The translations under genes were made by a program, and so were the position numbers. From contig JACGCM010002784.1 of NCBI GenBank assembly GCA_014058105.1, positions 3,410,001-3,474,000 of the forward strand: a stretch of 64,000 bases of DNA, read 5' to 3'. Every line of letters begins with the position of its first letter. Within the stretch, counting starts at the first letter, position 1. Source of the DNA: Kingdonia uniflora. Its lineage: Eukaryota; Streptophyta; Magnoliopsida; Ranunculales; Circaeasteraceae. The notes under the pieces were generated by a model. It had not been told where the DNA came from and did no database searches. It was given only the letters and a program-made list of their open reading frames with translations. Of this stretch, positions 45,396 through 58,600 are shown in pieces.

Positions 45396-46713
45396 ATATC
45401 TCCAGATCAAAATCATTTCAACCTCAGCATTGATCGTATTTTTGCATGCACGATCAACAACGATTGGCGAAAGCCTTTCTTAGCCTACCTCGTTGTCGAC
45501 AACAGTTGCAATAGACCACTTCCCGCAGATCCAAAAGAGTCCCGACAGCTAATCAATAACTCAAAGCGCTACACAAATCAAAATGGTATGCTATACCGCC
45601 TTTCCATCACGGGGCCTTACCTGAAGTGCCTCTCCAAATCAAAAGCAGATGAAATGCCTTGTGAATTACATGAAGGGACTTGTAGCTTCCATGCCACAGG
45701 TCGATCACTAGCAAACAGAGTTTTAACACATGGAGTATTCTGGCCCAGCATGCGAAAGCTAGCAGAGGAGTTCTCACGCAGATGTGATGCCTGCCAAAGA
45801 CATGAACATATGATACACGCCCCTGCACTCGAACTCCATATAAGCAAGGTGTTTTGGCCATTCAAAAGATGGGTACTTGATCTTGTCGGTAAATTCTCTA
45901 ACTCCCCAGGTAACCGCCGTCAGCTACTCATAGCTGCCAATTATTTGAAGAAATGGGTAGAAGCAATTCTACTATGTCGAACCAAAGAAGAAGAGGTCAT
46001 CTCTTTAATCTGGGAACACATCATCACTTGGTTTGGGTGTCCCCACCTAATTCGTATCGATAACGGGCCTCAATTTGTTGGAGAGAAAATTGTAACCTTC
46101 CTCAACCAACACAATATCATCCACTCACCATCAAATCCTTACTATCCTCAAGGCAATGGCAAAGCTAAAATCATCAACAAAACCATCGTGGATGGACTCA
46201 GAAAGTAACTCTACTCATAGAAAAAAGGGAATTGGGCTTGAGAGCTGCCTCATGTCCTATAGGCATATCGTACCACTCCCTGATAGTCAGCCGGAAGTGC
46301 CCTATTCCTCCTTGCCTATGACACTGAGGCCATCATTCCTTTTGAATACCATCATCCAGTTCGAGATTACGAGCTGAATAACAAAGAAAATGAGCTCGAA
46401 TTGGCTTGCAATCTTAATATGATCGATGAAACTAGGGAACGCGCCATCGCTAACTTAGGTTGATCATCATATGCTAGCCAGATCTTATAACAGCCAAGTC
46501 AGAAAACGTACCTTCAAAACCAACGATCTCGTCCTCAAAGAGATTCCTTAACATCATAAAAAGCCTCATGCTAGAAAATTAATTGACAATTGGGAAGGTT
46601 CATTGATTATCACAGGTCTCTCAGGCCTGGGATCATATTATTTCTTGACAGAAGAGGGAATCACTATTTTAAATCCTTGGAACACTAGGCGACTGAAATG
46701 GCACAATCGTTAA
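45393..46713 (+). pseudogene. Integrase of Tat-2
   Basis: This contains the longest open stretch of pol in the window (271 codons to 46205). The zinc-binding region is well kept: H in CSFHATGRSLANRVLTHGVFW, then CDACQRHEHM. Core: RWVLDLVGKF (first Asp), AANYLKKWVEAILLC, RIDNGPQF (second Asp at 46059-46061), NPYYPQGNGKAK with Lys at 46167-46169 in place of the catalytic Glu. The C-terminus ends NPWNTRRLKWHNR and stop at 46711. Confidence 0.87.
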
Positions 46714-46869
46714 ACTTCCCACTACTCCATTTCCATTTCTCGCTTTTATTTTTTCAATTCCAAAAGTGAGATTTTCATCTCCATCCAATGTAAATTCTGA
46801 ACTGATCAATGAAACTTCCAAGTTTTTCACAACATCTCTCTGCTTACGTAGATTCAACTACATTCTATA

Positions 46870-47335
46870 GATTAAAGTCACTACTATATCTCTGCGATTG
46901 AAACAAATGTAAAAACTTATTTTGCATCAAAGAATCTACCAAACATAAGATAAGGCAAAGGTAATACTAGCCTTCATCTACTTTAACTTGTTTGGGACAT
47001 TATACCTGTTAAATCAAGGATAACTCTTGGTTTGGCTGACTCTACTAAATCTCTGCTATTAAAACAAATATAGAAAGTTGCTTTATATCAACGACTCTAA
47101 CAAGCATAAGATAAGGCAAAGGTAATACTAGCCTTCATCTCTTTCAATATGTATGCATCATTACTATAGTTCAATCAATATTTACATGGTTTGACTGACT
47201 CAACCCATCTCTGCGATTAGAAAAAACGCAAGACTTGTTTTATATCAAAGACCCCACCAAACATAAGATAGGGCAAAGATCATACTAGCTTTCATCTATA
47301 TCAATATGTCTGCGACATATACTATTTATTTTCAG
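46870..47335 (+). repeat. Tandem repeat array of Tat-2 between pol and accessory gene
   Basis: Three units of about 160-165 bp with cores AAGGCAAAGGTAATACTAG near 46950, 47110 and 47275, each preceded by ATCTCTGCGATT-type sequence and followed by CCTTCATCT and CTTGTTTGG or AATATGT. Homologous to 18815-19560 and 59425-60110. Confidence 0.8.
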
Positions 47336-47379
47336 GTCACATTACAATGCATTTTTTTCTACTGTTGGGATGTCAGCCA

Positions 47380-50300
47380 TACTTTACCCTTTAGTAAGAG
47401 GTCAATCAGAATTCAGTTTGTGAGTTATAGCAACTCAGCCCCTCTCTATCAAATTAGCAGGTCGAGGCCCTAAATTTGTTTCTATGAAAGCCATACAGTT
47501 CCCTCGATCTATATAAACTCTACAATTGTAACCCTTGTCCGAGAAACTCTTGAACAAGGTATCTCACTCTAGCTCAAGTCTTTTTACTTCCTCTACAAAA
47601 TACGCAACGGTCAACTTTAACAGGTCTGAGCGTGATGCATGAGATACAACTATCCTTGAAAAGTGAGATCTTACCTTCTCGAGGCTTAACTCCAAAATCT
47701 CATACAATCTCTTCTGATATGTCATTTACCTTTCTGTCAAAGCATCAAAAGCTATACTCTCTTCCAATTTTTTGACGGCTTTAGTTGATTCAGTTTGACT
47801 AGTGGCTTCTAGGTCCGTCACTTAAGTGCGAAATCTCTCAATTTTTGTATTCAACTTTTCCCTGGCCAAAGTATCCTTTAACAGGTCATCTTTCTTCTTC
47901 ATTAGAATTTTCTTCGCCCTGATTTCCCCTTCCAAGAGCTTCTCCCTAACAAGATCAACATCTAACTTATGTTGGAACTCCCATAAGTTTGCATTCCCTC
48001 TCTGCACATGCCCCTGAATTCGAGCTACATCACCTTCCAGCTCACTAATTCGACCTGACAGGCTAACTATATCCCCTTGGACTAGAGGAAACTTAACATC
48101 AATATTATTCCTCCTCTAGCACTCTCTAGCCTCGCGTCCCTGGCACGCGCATTGGCTTGCGCCAATTTAGACTTCAATCGTGCCACTCACTCATTTAACT
48201 CATCACACCTTCATTGCATCGCCCGAAACTCCATATCCTTGGCGGGTAGGGCTATATGCAAGTGCTCAGCTGCAGCTTCCTAAGTCAATAGATTCTCTTG
48301 AGGTACCTTCAGTTCATTATCTTTTTCAATCATTTTTTGTTTTAGCCGCTCCAGCTCGCTTCGACAATTTTGATGATCAGCTCGAGATTGTCCCTCTGAT
48401 CTTTCTAGCGCCTGAATACGATATTAAGCCATTTCAGCCTGCCTACTCTTTACCATCAGCATGTCAATCTAACTTTGAAGCTTCGCGGTGTGTTCTTTTA
48501 TCTCAATAAGGTCTTTTAGCCCTTTGTCAATTTCGGCATCTTTCTCCTTGATCTTACGAGTGCGGTTGACAATAGTCGGGGTCGCCTCAACAAATTTGAA
48601 ATGCACCTTTACATGCGGGTCTTCTCTGCCCTCATTCACCTCCATTACCCTATCCAACTCCTCCGCAAATTCTCGATTACATTGGAGCGCCTCATCTTCG
48701 CACGAGTGAACTTAATCTAATTAGGCCTGCACATATATATATATATATATATCTCATTTCTATAAAGATATCTGATCTCTAACATCTACCGTGTGTAACT
48801 ACTTTAAGACTTAATGGTCAAAGTACAATCTCAGATGGATGCCCCATGACATATATTTCGAGGTCTAAGTTACTTTTTTTCTATATGCTACTTTGTCTAT
48901 AACATTGAATTTTTCTATGCACTATATTAGTGTCATTTTTCTAAAACTGATAACAAGTTTTTGGTCTGCCTCTACCTTCTCTGTTATCTTATTTACTTGG
49001 TAGCTTTATGTCAAAAGAAGATACAAGTCAAAAGGCATGTTCCGATCTAACCTGCAGCTCTGCTTGCGAAGATAGCGAGGATGTGGAGATCTTTTTTTCC
49101 CTGGAAAGCTCAATCTCTAGATCTTTTATTCTAAGACTCATTTCTCTAAATGCCTACAAGAGAGTTACAAAAAAGAAGAATAGGGGCCTCAACCTACAGA
49201 AGTCTATTCAATACACACAATCCAATAATCTGCAGGACACTTCCAACATACTAATAAAAAGTCATTTCTTAACCCTACCTTCTGATTCTCACCCTCTGGG
49301 AGTTCGGTGTCATCCCCTTGATTGTCTAGCACCGTTTGGCGAGAGACACCGTCATGCCCATCAGCAACTCCCACCGCAACCTCTTCCACATTTTTATCAT
49401 CTCCCACCTTAAATTAGGTGCCTACCTTAATAGCATCTACCTCATCCTCAGAATATCCCTTCAACATCAGGTGGTACCCAAGCCTTTCGCGCTCTGCCAC
49501 CACCTCCTCCAGATTCGTTCTCTCCTCCACTTGTATAAGGCCAATCGCTACTATGTGGGAAGCCTTTAGGGCCTCCTGCTTCTTTACTTCATTGAAAGCA
49601 TCAGCCTTCACTCAAGCTACCTTCTTTTCAAGCTTGATCTTCACCTTCTTCAGCTTAGATTTTTCCTCGTCAATTCCATGCCAAACCCACCTGACCAAAC
49701 GAGCAACCTACAAAACACAAATCAACCTTAGCGTGAGCTCGAAGCGTAATAAATAAATATTTTACATAATCAAGCATAAAAACATACCATCTTGCTCATG
49801 TCCTCCTCCCCGTGAAGAGACGCCAGCCTGGCCCTTTCCTCAACTTATTTGAGATCGTTGTCAGCAGCAGGTCGCTCTCAATGACTTTTTCCCCCAACTT
49901 TCTTGAAGGTTCAATCCTTCTCCATTTATCATTTTCGTCGATCTTACCACTTCCTGTGGTACAAGAGGCCGACGGACGCTTCAGCATTTTCTTCTTTGGA
50001 AACGTTTGAGTTAATTTGCTCGACATAATAGACTCCGGTTAAACCGAACTATCTATTTTAGGGGCCTTGGGCAAGATCGTTCACCTTTCCCACCAGTTCC
50101 TTTCTTCTTTCCATCATCAGCACCCACAATCTGCCTGGTCGATTGAGATTTCAAAACCTTTTTTTACTTACTCCCTACCCTTTTCTTTCTGCTAAGGCTA
50201 AGTCCTTCCAACAAAAATTCGAGCTCAATCTCTTCCTCAACAAATTTGTCCAACAAGGAATCTTTCCTCTCCACCTAGGACTTCGGGCTTACCATGCATA

Positions 50301-52351
50301 ACATTTTTATTATCAACGAACGATCATCAGTTCAAACATATCAATATTATACTCTATGTATTGTTATACTTACTTTATTTTACAGTCCTAAATAGAAGAT
50401 CCAAAGGTTCTTCATCATATCTCAGAAGGCAATTACCCTTCACCCATATTACATTATCGTTTCAGGCTCGACCTGCTGAATTCAGATAGAAGAAGCGAGG
50501 CCAAGTTGCGCTCTCACATAAATATGCCCTACCACTGGCGTGATAATTCTTCACCCTATAAAACTGCAATACATCCTTAGGGGATATCCTCCTCATTTTC
50601 CCCTCATTATCCCATTTTTCATTCAGATGGTCGCAAACACTTAATACCTTCCATATGTTCCCATTCAATTAAACAAGACATGCCCCAATCTTATTCATAA
50701 TGCTATTTGCCAAATTGGCAAGGGGAAGACTCAGCCCGTACTCTAATTGTGAGAGGTAGCACAAAAAACCCTCTGAAAGGTCACTCCGAATGATCCCATC
50801 AAAATATTCTAACGAGATCGATTCATCTATACCCCTATCTCATTTCTCCTCCTCCAAGTTGGCAAACAAATAAAAATACTCCTCCCACGTCGCTACAATG
50901 CAATCCCTAAATAGCTTACCAGCATATTCTACGCAGTTACCCCATGTCCGTCCTACAGCAGCCTTGGCTTTAAAAAAATCTTTAAATGCATCTAAATTAG
51001 GAGGATAGGTCACCAATTTTGTCAGGGAAACATGAAAATTGTTCTAATCCTACTTCAACTTCACTATCAAACATCTTAATTTCGGACTCTACCATCCGAC
51101 CAGACGTCGCCACCTCACTAATGGGTAAACTATCATTCTCAACTATAATTCTACAGGCAAATTTTTGATCCTACACAAATACCTCTCACGTTCGACCTAC
51201 ATATAGGTTCAGGTATCTATCATTATCTAATACACATCGATCATTCACATACAACATATCTTTCATATATTCTGTATATATATAAAATTTCATAGATTGC
51301 TATAAATAGTGATTATTACATGTTTGCTTATTACAGATACGATTTGCAAAAAAGACAAACATACAGCACACGTCTCTTCTAACCTTCAGTGTTATAATGA
51401 GAATCTGTAGTAGCGCCAAGTCCTTCCCTCACAACGCTGCTGTGTAGCTACCCACGTGATTTAGTGCCTGCAACTCTCTTCGACTGTTGATCATTCTTAG
51501 ATAAATCCTTACCATATCCTCTAAAAAAAATTTGTGCTTCTCTCTCTCTTCTCTCTAAGTTTTCAGAAGTTAAAAAACGTTTGAATAATGCAGAAGAAGC
51601 ACAATTTATTCATTTTCTCTTTAACGGCTGGCAGTTATTGTGCCTCGTACGACATATCCTCGGTCTTGGAACTGAGGCGTCCTTTCTACTATCCATGTCA
51701 GACATTTTGTACCTTCTCAATAAAACTGTATTTCCATCTTTACCCCTGCCCTCATATTTTAATATATTTTCCTCTCCTGTTTCCATATTTTTCTCTGACC
51801 TTCCAGCACTCATGATGACTCACACTCACACGATATCTAATTTTTACTACTTTACATAAAAAATAAAACATGAAGCTCTTGTATTTTTATTTTTGTTTCT
51901 TATACTTATAGTACTAGTGATGTTATTTTCAAAGCTAACAAAATTTTTAAAGTTATTCAAACTTGCTTATCAAAAAAGTCTCTAGCGGTATTTGTAACTA
52001 TAGAGGATCAATTTGACTTTCATCTTTTCTGTTAAAATTATACCTAAAGTAACCTCGATGACCTGGGTGACCATATCCGATTAGATATCCTCCAAGGATC
52101 ATCATATCTTCAAATTCGATCTCCGCCTCAGTAATCAATCCAGCCACCTCTTATCAAAAATAGACCTCATAGAAATAATGGGCATACTCAAGTTCCCTAG
52201 CCCTTACATCTAATCCTTCGAGCTGACACTCCCTCACTGGTAACTCAGCATCATAACCAAATAATCCAAAAATCCTATCTCGCACTTCAGTGATCTTTAT
52301 GACCAATCGTCCATCAGCGGCATGACGTATTCTTTGAGATCAAGTCCACAC
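47380..52351 (-). pseudogene. Accessory antisense gene of Tat-2, interrupted 5' by Tat-3
   Basis: Minus strand. The module VMPLMDDWS..., RIFGLFGYDAELPVRE at 52340-52000 continues to the GRS module MSAGRSEKNMETGEE (51813-51610). Then donor AAG|GTTAGA at 51384; exon 5 51196-50374 (Transposase_28-like); exon 6 about 50295-49788 (its acceptor AG is mutated to CATG); exon 7 49707-49279; exon 8 49153-49052; exon 9 from 48726 to about 47380. Exon 9 is coiled-coil sequence (KIKEKDAEIDKGLKDLIEI, LREKLLEGEI-type). The intron before exon 9 carries an AT run (48733-48752). Junctions coincide with those of Tat-0, Tat-1 and Tat-3. Confidence 0.7.
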
Positions 52352-52924
52352 TGTATTGGCTAAATTCCGTGAGCTTAAAATAGCTTGGAATTTTCTATCA
52401 CACTAATGTACCTATAATAATATTCTAATGGAAAGTACGAACTGAAACAAGTGGTTTTAGCGTGGAAAACCTCTGAATATGAAAAAAACCACGGCCTCGT
52501 ATAAAGGATTTTTGTGAAAGTTTCTTTATTGCTTGAGGTAGATATCTATAATACAAGTAATCTCTAAATATATAAATACTTTGAATCTTGTAAATAAGAA
52601 GTTTGTGTAATTTGTATGATCTCTGTCTCATCTAGAACTTTTCCTTTACATAGGGCTTCCCCAGAGCTCTTAATCGTGCTAGAGCACATTTTCTAAATAA
52701 TTTGGTTAGTGGAGATTGACTTAATAACTGAAGAGTTTGCGGGAGATAGGTATCTTTGACTGTATAATGTTTTCCGGGTTTAGCTCGGTCCACGTTCATG
52801 AGAAGTTCGTGGGGCTAGTTGAATTGTAGACTAGATAGTGTTTAAAATTGTGTGAGCCTGAGATGGAGATAATTCAAACTGGGTGAGCTCGATTTTGAAT
52901 GAAATCGAGGGATAAGTCCCTACA
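52352..52924 (-). repeat. 3' LTR of Tat-3 (573 bp)
   Basis: Minus strand starts TGTAGGGACTTATCCCTC at 52924 and ends GCCAATACA at 52352. The U3 box position reads TATGTAAAGG. Transcription from this LTR would run left, into and along the Tat-2 accessory gene on the same strand. Confidence 0.9.
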
Positions 52925-52960
52925 ATCACCCCTTCAAAACCGAAGTCACCAGTAGCTTTG
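52925..52960 (-). promoter_or_regulatory. Polypurine tract of Tat-3
   Basis: Minus strand: CTGGTGACTTCGGTTTTG then AAGGGGTGAT against the LTR start. Confidence 0.75.
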
Positions 52961-53164
52961 GTTGAGAAAGAAAGTGTTAAAAGTCTGAAATTTGAAATAG
53001 AGTAATGATGGCGTTTGACTAGTTGGAACTTACGTAATATTGGGAAGTGATGGGTATTAAATGATGATGTGGATGCGGATGTATGTGACGATTGCGATTG
53101 AATAGTCATGTCTATAATAAATGACGACGCTTGGAAAAATGTGCCTACACAGTAAATGTAGGGT

Positions 53165-53174
53165 TATATAAATA
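53165..53174 (+). promoter_or_regulatory. TATA box of the Tat-3 accessory gene
   Basis: TATATAAATA followed by GTTCCTG, 98 bp before the ATG at 53263. Matches 768-777 and 34609-34618. Confidence 0.68.
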
Positions 53175-54451
53175 GTTCCTGTAGCAAATCTTTGATACAG
53201 TGCTTGCCTGCGTAACTTATTCTGAAACTTGAACGTTTTTTGAATTGGTTAAGACTCGAAGGATGGTTCTCAAAGAGAGGATTGCGTCGGAAATGATGAG
53301 GTTGAAGTTGAAATACTTTGGTGACCATTCCTTGGTGATAACGATACCCGCTCCTATTCTTCCAACGTATCAAGGCTTGTCAAAAGAGGAATCGATTGAA
53401 GCTGAGGAGGAATTCTACTATAAGTGGAGGTTTCATGTCATCATCTTGATAGGCGAGGACTGGTGGGCCTATCTTCGTACTCTTACGGAAGACAGGGTTA
53501 GAGCTTCATATGTAGGGATAGGCGCATCTGCGGGGCAGATATGTTGATTTCTTGTGTCACCATGGATTTTAAGGTCGGGCCCTCTTTATCTTTACCAACT
53601 CTTTAAAGGTGGCAGTTTCAGAGGAGGGGGTGATGGTAATCGAGGAGGGAGATAACCAGTTGGAGTCTACTTCTGCATTTTTATCACGTTTTGGCGCTCA
53701 AAAGACTCTTAGTTCGAGAATTTAGTTCTAGTACTGAGTTTACTGCATGGATAGTTTTTATTTGAAGTTCGACCATACTTCAACCAAACTCATGAGAGGG
53801 AAGCAATTTGTTCGATCCAATACATGCTTTGCATCAGGGTGAAAGATCACTAAAGCAAGAAGAACTGGAGAAGTTGATGCCTCGGCGTAGCTGAATGACC
53901 TGTGACTTTTAACAAAAAAGGAAAAACTTGTTATCTGTAAAGTACCTTTAGTTTGGTGTTGGACGGATAACATTTCGTTTCATTCTTGAAATTGATGTAC
54001 TGAAAAACATGTTATCTATAAATCCTATGCAATGTTTTTCGATATGAATAAAAGTTATCATTCAATAATATATATAGAAAAAGAATTCAAAATCGATCTA
54101 AATTGTGCAAGGTGTGAATAATTAATAAGAGTTTATTAAGTAATGAAAACATTATTGTTGTAATGCTCGAACTGAGATGAGTACGTGCTGACAATGACAT
54201 TGTGATGCAAGTATGATTTGTGTTTCAAATAGGTAAGGGAGAAAAATTGTAGGAAATATGTAATCGTGGAAATTCGAGCTTCTATAGGTCGATAAAGGTA
54301 TAACTAATGGTAGCATAGAGGTCGAATTTCATAAATAAGGTATGTACTGGTGAGGGGATAAATTTAAATAATTTATTTCCACATTCTGGCTTTTCCGTTA
54401 TGAGATACAAGGTAAAAATCACATTTTTGAGAGGAAAGTCTGCAAGCAACG

Positions 54452-54459
54452 TATAAATA
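54452..54459 (+). promoter_or_regulatory. Second TATA-like box in the Tat-3 accessory region
   Basis: TATAAATACGGG stands 50 bp before ATG 54502. Tat-0 has TATAAATAGGGG in the same place (2100). Confidence 0.45.
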
Positions 54460-55620
54460 CGGGTAGGATGATCTGTAAAAAAGCACGGATTAAGGAATAG
54501 GATGGTACTGACTCGATCTCAGAGGATTCATTATGCCGTGGAAGGCCAATTGGCTATAAAAATTGCTAAAGTATGAGAGAGGATATTTGGTTTCTTTGGT
54601 TATGATGCTAAGCTACCAGTGAGGGAATATTAGTTAGAAGGATTAGATGTAAGAAGCAGAGAGTTTGAGTATGCTCGTTATTTCTAAGAGGCATGCTTTC
54701 GTGAATTGGTGAGGGATTCGGTAGATTGAGAAAGGTTAGTTGGTTTGATTGCTGAAGTTGAGATCGAATTTGAAGATCTAAGGACCGACAAATGATGTGA
54801 CTGGATGACATCGTCCAGTTTACTAGGGCTGCGATAGATGTTTGTATAAAGTGTTTATCATGAATAATACATTTTTGTTGAATGTAACAAAAAAGAGATA
54901 AGTCAATCGGATCCTCTATAGATGCAAATATGCTTTGAGACTCTCTTAGCAAATAATTTGAATAATTTTGAAAACTTGCATAGTTTAGAAAATGTCGTCA
55001 ATTATATATGTATGATAAACAAGGACAGAGAAATAAAAATTATGAAATACAAAAGCTTCCGGTTTTGTTTTGAATATAAGGAAGCAGGAATCTGACATCG
55101 TACTGAGTGAGTCATCATGAGTGTGGGAAGGTCAAGAAAAGATATGGAAATAGGAGAGAGAATTATGTTAAAAAATGAAGGGAGTTATAATAATGGAAAG
55201 GTAGTTTTATTAAAAAGGTACAAGACGTCCAACATGGAGAGTGGAAAGGACGCCTCGGTTTCAAAATTGAGAAATGCTTGTGTGAGGCGCAATAAATGCC
55301 AGCCGCTTGAGAGAAAAAAGATAAATAGTACTTTTTCGTCTCCATCAAATGTTTTTCAATATCTAAAAATTTGGGGAGCACTCAGAGAGAGTGAGACAAA
55401 AAATCCGGGGCTTCGATAATGAGTTATCCGAAGGTGATCAACTCTTGAAAGGGCAAAAGATATTGAATCTCGTAGGTAGCTATACAACAGCGTTGTAAGG
55501 GAATGGCTTGGCGATACGACAGATTCTCATTCAGATACTGAAGGTTAGTAGAAATGTATGCAACATATGCTGCCATATATACTGAATATGTTAAAGATAT
55601 ATGTTGTACGTAAATGATTA

Positions 55621-55638
55621 ATATATATATATATATAT
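55621..55638. repeat. (AT)9 microsatellite in accessory intron 4-5
   Basis: Same intron as the (AT)25 run at 23379-23428. Confidence 0.9.
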
Positions 55639-58600
55639 GAAAGAGTGATAGATACCTTAACCTATATATAGGTCGAGCGTGAGAGGCATTTGTGTAGGGT
55701 CGAAAACGTGCCTGTAGAAATTATTGTTGAGATAGGTAGTTCGTTTGTTAATGAGGTATCAACATCTGGTCGAACAGATGAGTCTGATAGCGAGGGGGAA
55801 GTGGGATTAGAACAATTCCAAGGTTTTTCTAGCCAATTGATATCTTATCCTCCAGGTTCTGATACCTTTAGAGAGTTTTGTAAAACAAAGGCGGCTGTAG
55901 GAGGGAAGTGGGGCAATTGTGTAGAATATGCCGGTAGGCAACTTAGGGGTTATACGGTAGCGAAAGGGGAAGAGTACATTTATCTGTTGACAAATTTAGA
56001 AGTGGAAAAATGAGATAGGGGTCTAGATGAATCGATCTTGTTAGAATACTTTGACGGGGATATTCGGAATGACCTCTCAAAGGGTTTTTTATGTTACCTA
56101 TCTCAATTAGATTATGGGTTGAGTCTTCCTCTTACCAATTTGGTGAAGGGGATTATGAATACAATTGGGGCATGTCCAGTTCAATTGAACAGGAATATAT
56201 GGGAGGTAATAAACCTGTGCGATCATCTGAATGAAAAATGGGAAAAAGAAGGAAAATGAGGAGGATAACCCCTGAGGACGTTTTTGCAGTTTTTCGGGGT
56301 GAAGAATTATAAGGCCAGTGGAGGATCATATTTTTTTGCGAGTGAAACTCGGCGTCACTTCTTCGATCTGAACTCAGCAGGTCGAACCTGAAATGACAAC
56401 GTCATACGGGTGAAGGGTAATTGTCTTTAATGAGATGTCGAAGAACCTTTGGACCTTCGGTTTTGATCTGTAAAACAAAGTAAGTATAGTCATGCATATA
56501 TAGAATTATTGCTATATTTTACTGATAACTATAGTTGATCATATAAATGTTGGGCATTGTAGGTGTAAATTCTAAAGTGAAGAGGAAAGAGTTGTTGTTG
56601 GACGAAGTTGCGGAGGAGGAGATTGAGCTCGAATTTGTGTTGGTGGGACTCGACCTGAATTGAAAGAAGAGGGTTGATAGCAGGTTGAAAAAGGTCCGAA
56701 AAGCTCAGTCGATTAGGTCGATGGTGGGTGCTGGCGAAGGGAAGAGGCAAGTGAGCGGTAGGGAGGTTCGGACCAACTTGTCCAAGACTATTGGAATGGG
56801 TAGTTCGGTTCAGGTAAATCCCATTATGTCAGGCAAAATAGCCCAAAAATATCCGAAAAAGTGAATGTTAAAGGCTTTGCCAGCCTCTGGTACCACTAGA
56901 ATTGGTGAGTCAAACCCGTGGTGGAGTCAGGGGAGTTGGTCGCTGAGGGGTGATTTTTTACGGTGGATGACCTGAAAGAGGTCCAGGAAAGGGCCAGGTT
57001 GGCGGCTCTCCATGGAGAGGATGATGCGAGCAAGATGGTAAGTTTATATTTATAGGAAAGAGTTGCTTAATGTAATTCAAGCTAATTACTGAGATCGATT
57101 TAATTTTTTCAGGTTGCTTGTCTTGTTAAGGGGATTTGGTTCGGCATTGAGGAAGAAAAATCTGAACTAAAGAAGCCGAACATCGAGCTGGAAAAGGAAT
57201 TTGCTCGATCCAGGTCTGATGCTCTGAAGGAAGTTAAGCAGTTGAAGGCTTCTCATGCCATGGCGATTGGTCAGCTATAGATGGAGACGAGGGCCAATTT
57301 AGATGAGATGGTTGAGGAGGGCGTCACTTGATGCTGAAGGGCTATTCTGAGGAGGAGGTGGATGCCATTAAGGCGGATACCTTTGTTGAGGAAGAAGATG
57401 AGGCAAAAGATGAAGTGGTGGGGATCGTGGACGGTCTGGATGGTGCCGCCCGTCAGATGGTGCTCGACAACCAGGGGGATGATGTCGAACTCCCAGAGGG
57501 TGATAGTGAGAAGGTAGGATACAAATGTGTATTTGTACAAATATTTGTAAGCTGTTGAATTGTGTGTGGGGAATAAACATCTGTGTTGACTTTGTTTCAT
57601 AAACCTCTTGTAGGCACTTAGAGAAATGAGTCTCAGAATATAAGATCTAGAGTCCAGACTTGCCAGGGAAAGAGAGACCTCTATAGCCTTGTTGTCTATG
57701 CAAGTGGAGCTGCAGGTTAGATCAGAATAGGTCTTTCGACTTGTACGTTATACCAACGTTAAGTTATCAAGTAAATAGGATATAGATGAAGATAACACTA
57801 GTAGGGTGCATGATAAGAATTCAATGCTATTCATATAATGTAGCATATCGAAAGTATATACCTTATACTCCGCAAGACACCTCATGAAGCGTTTATCTGA
57901 TAATACACTAAAGTGGTAAAGATGAAGAGTTAGATATCATATAGAATCTTTAAGAATGAAGTATGTATATATTCAAATATTTTCCTGAATCATACTGTAC
58001 TAAAAATTGCTATATTCCCCAGGTTGAATTAGATTCATCTCACTCTCATGGGTACGACGTACTCAAGTGTAATTGGGAATTTGTAGAGCAGATCGATAGG
58101 ATGAGGGAGGCAAATGAGAATAAAGAAGATTAATACGTAAAGGCACATTTTAAACTTGTGGAGGTAATCCAGGCTTTTTCCGACCTTACTCTTCAGGTCG
58201 AAGATAAAGATGCCAAAATAGGTAAGGGGTTAAAAGAGCTAGTGGAGGTAACAAAATGCGCCGAGAGGCTTCAAAGTCAGGTTGACGCGTTGACGGTTAA
58301 GGGTAAGCAGGCTGACGTGGCCCAATATCGTATTCAAGTGTTAGAAAGATCGGAGGGACGATCACTATCTGATCTTCAGAATTGTAGGAACGCGCTGGAG
58401 CGAATTAGATAAAAAATTATTGAAAAGACAATGAGTTGAGGGTAGTTCGAGAAAATCTATCCGCTCTAAAAGTCGCAGCTTAACACTTACAAGTAGCTTT
58501 ACCCGCCAAGGATATGGAGTTCCAAGAAATGCAACGAAGGTTTAACGATTTAAATGAGAGAGTTGCACGACATGAGACTGAGCTGGAGCAGGCCATCGCA

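Larger units (their letters stand above)
40425..52351 (+). mobile_element. Tat-2: Tat-lineage Ty3/gypsy retrotransposon, interrupted by Tat-3
   Basis: 5' LTR, gag, pol, tandem repeats and most of the minus-strand accessory gene are present in the same order as Tat-1. The sequence is collinear with Tat-0 up to GTGTGGACTTGATC (minus strand) at 52351, where the Tat-3 LTR begins. The rest, including the 3' LTR, must lie on the far side of Tat-3, outside the window. Confidence 0.88.
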
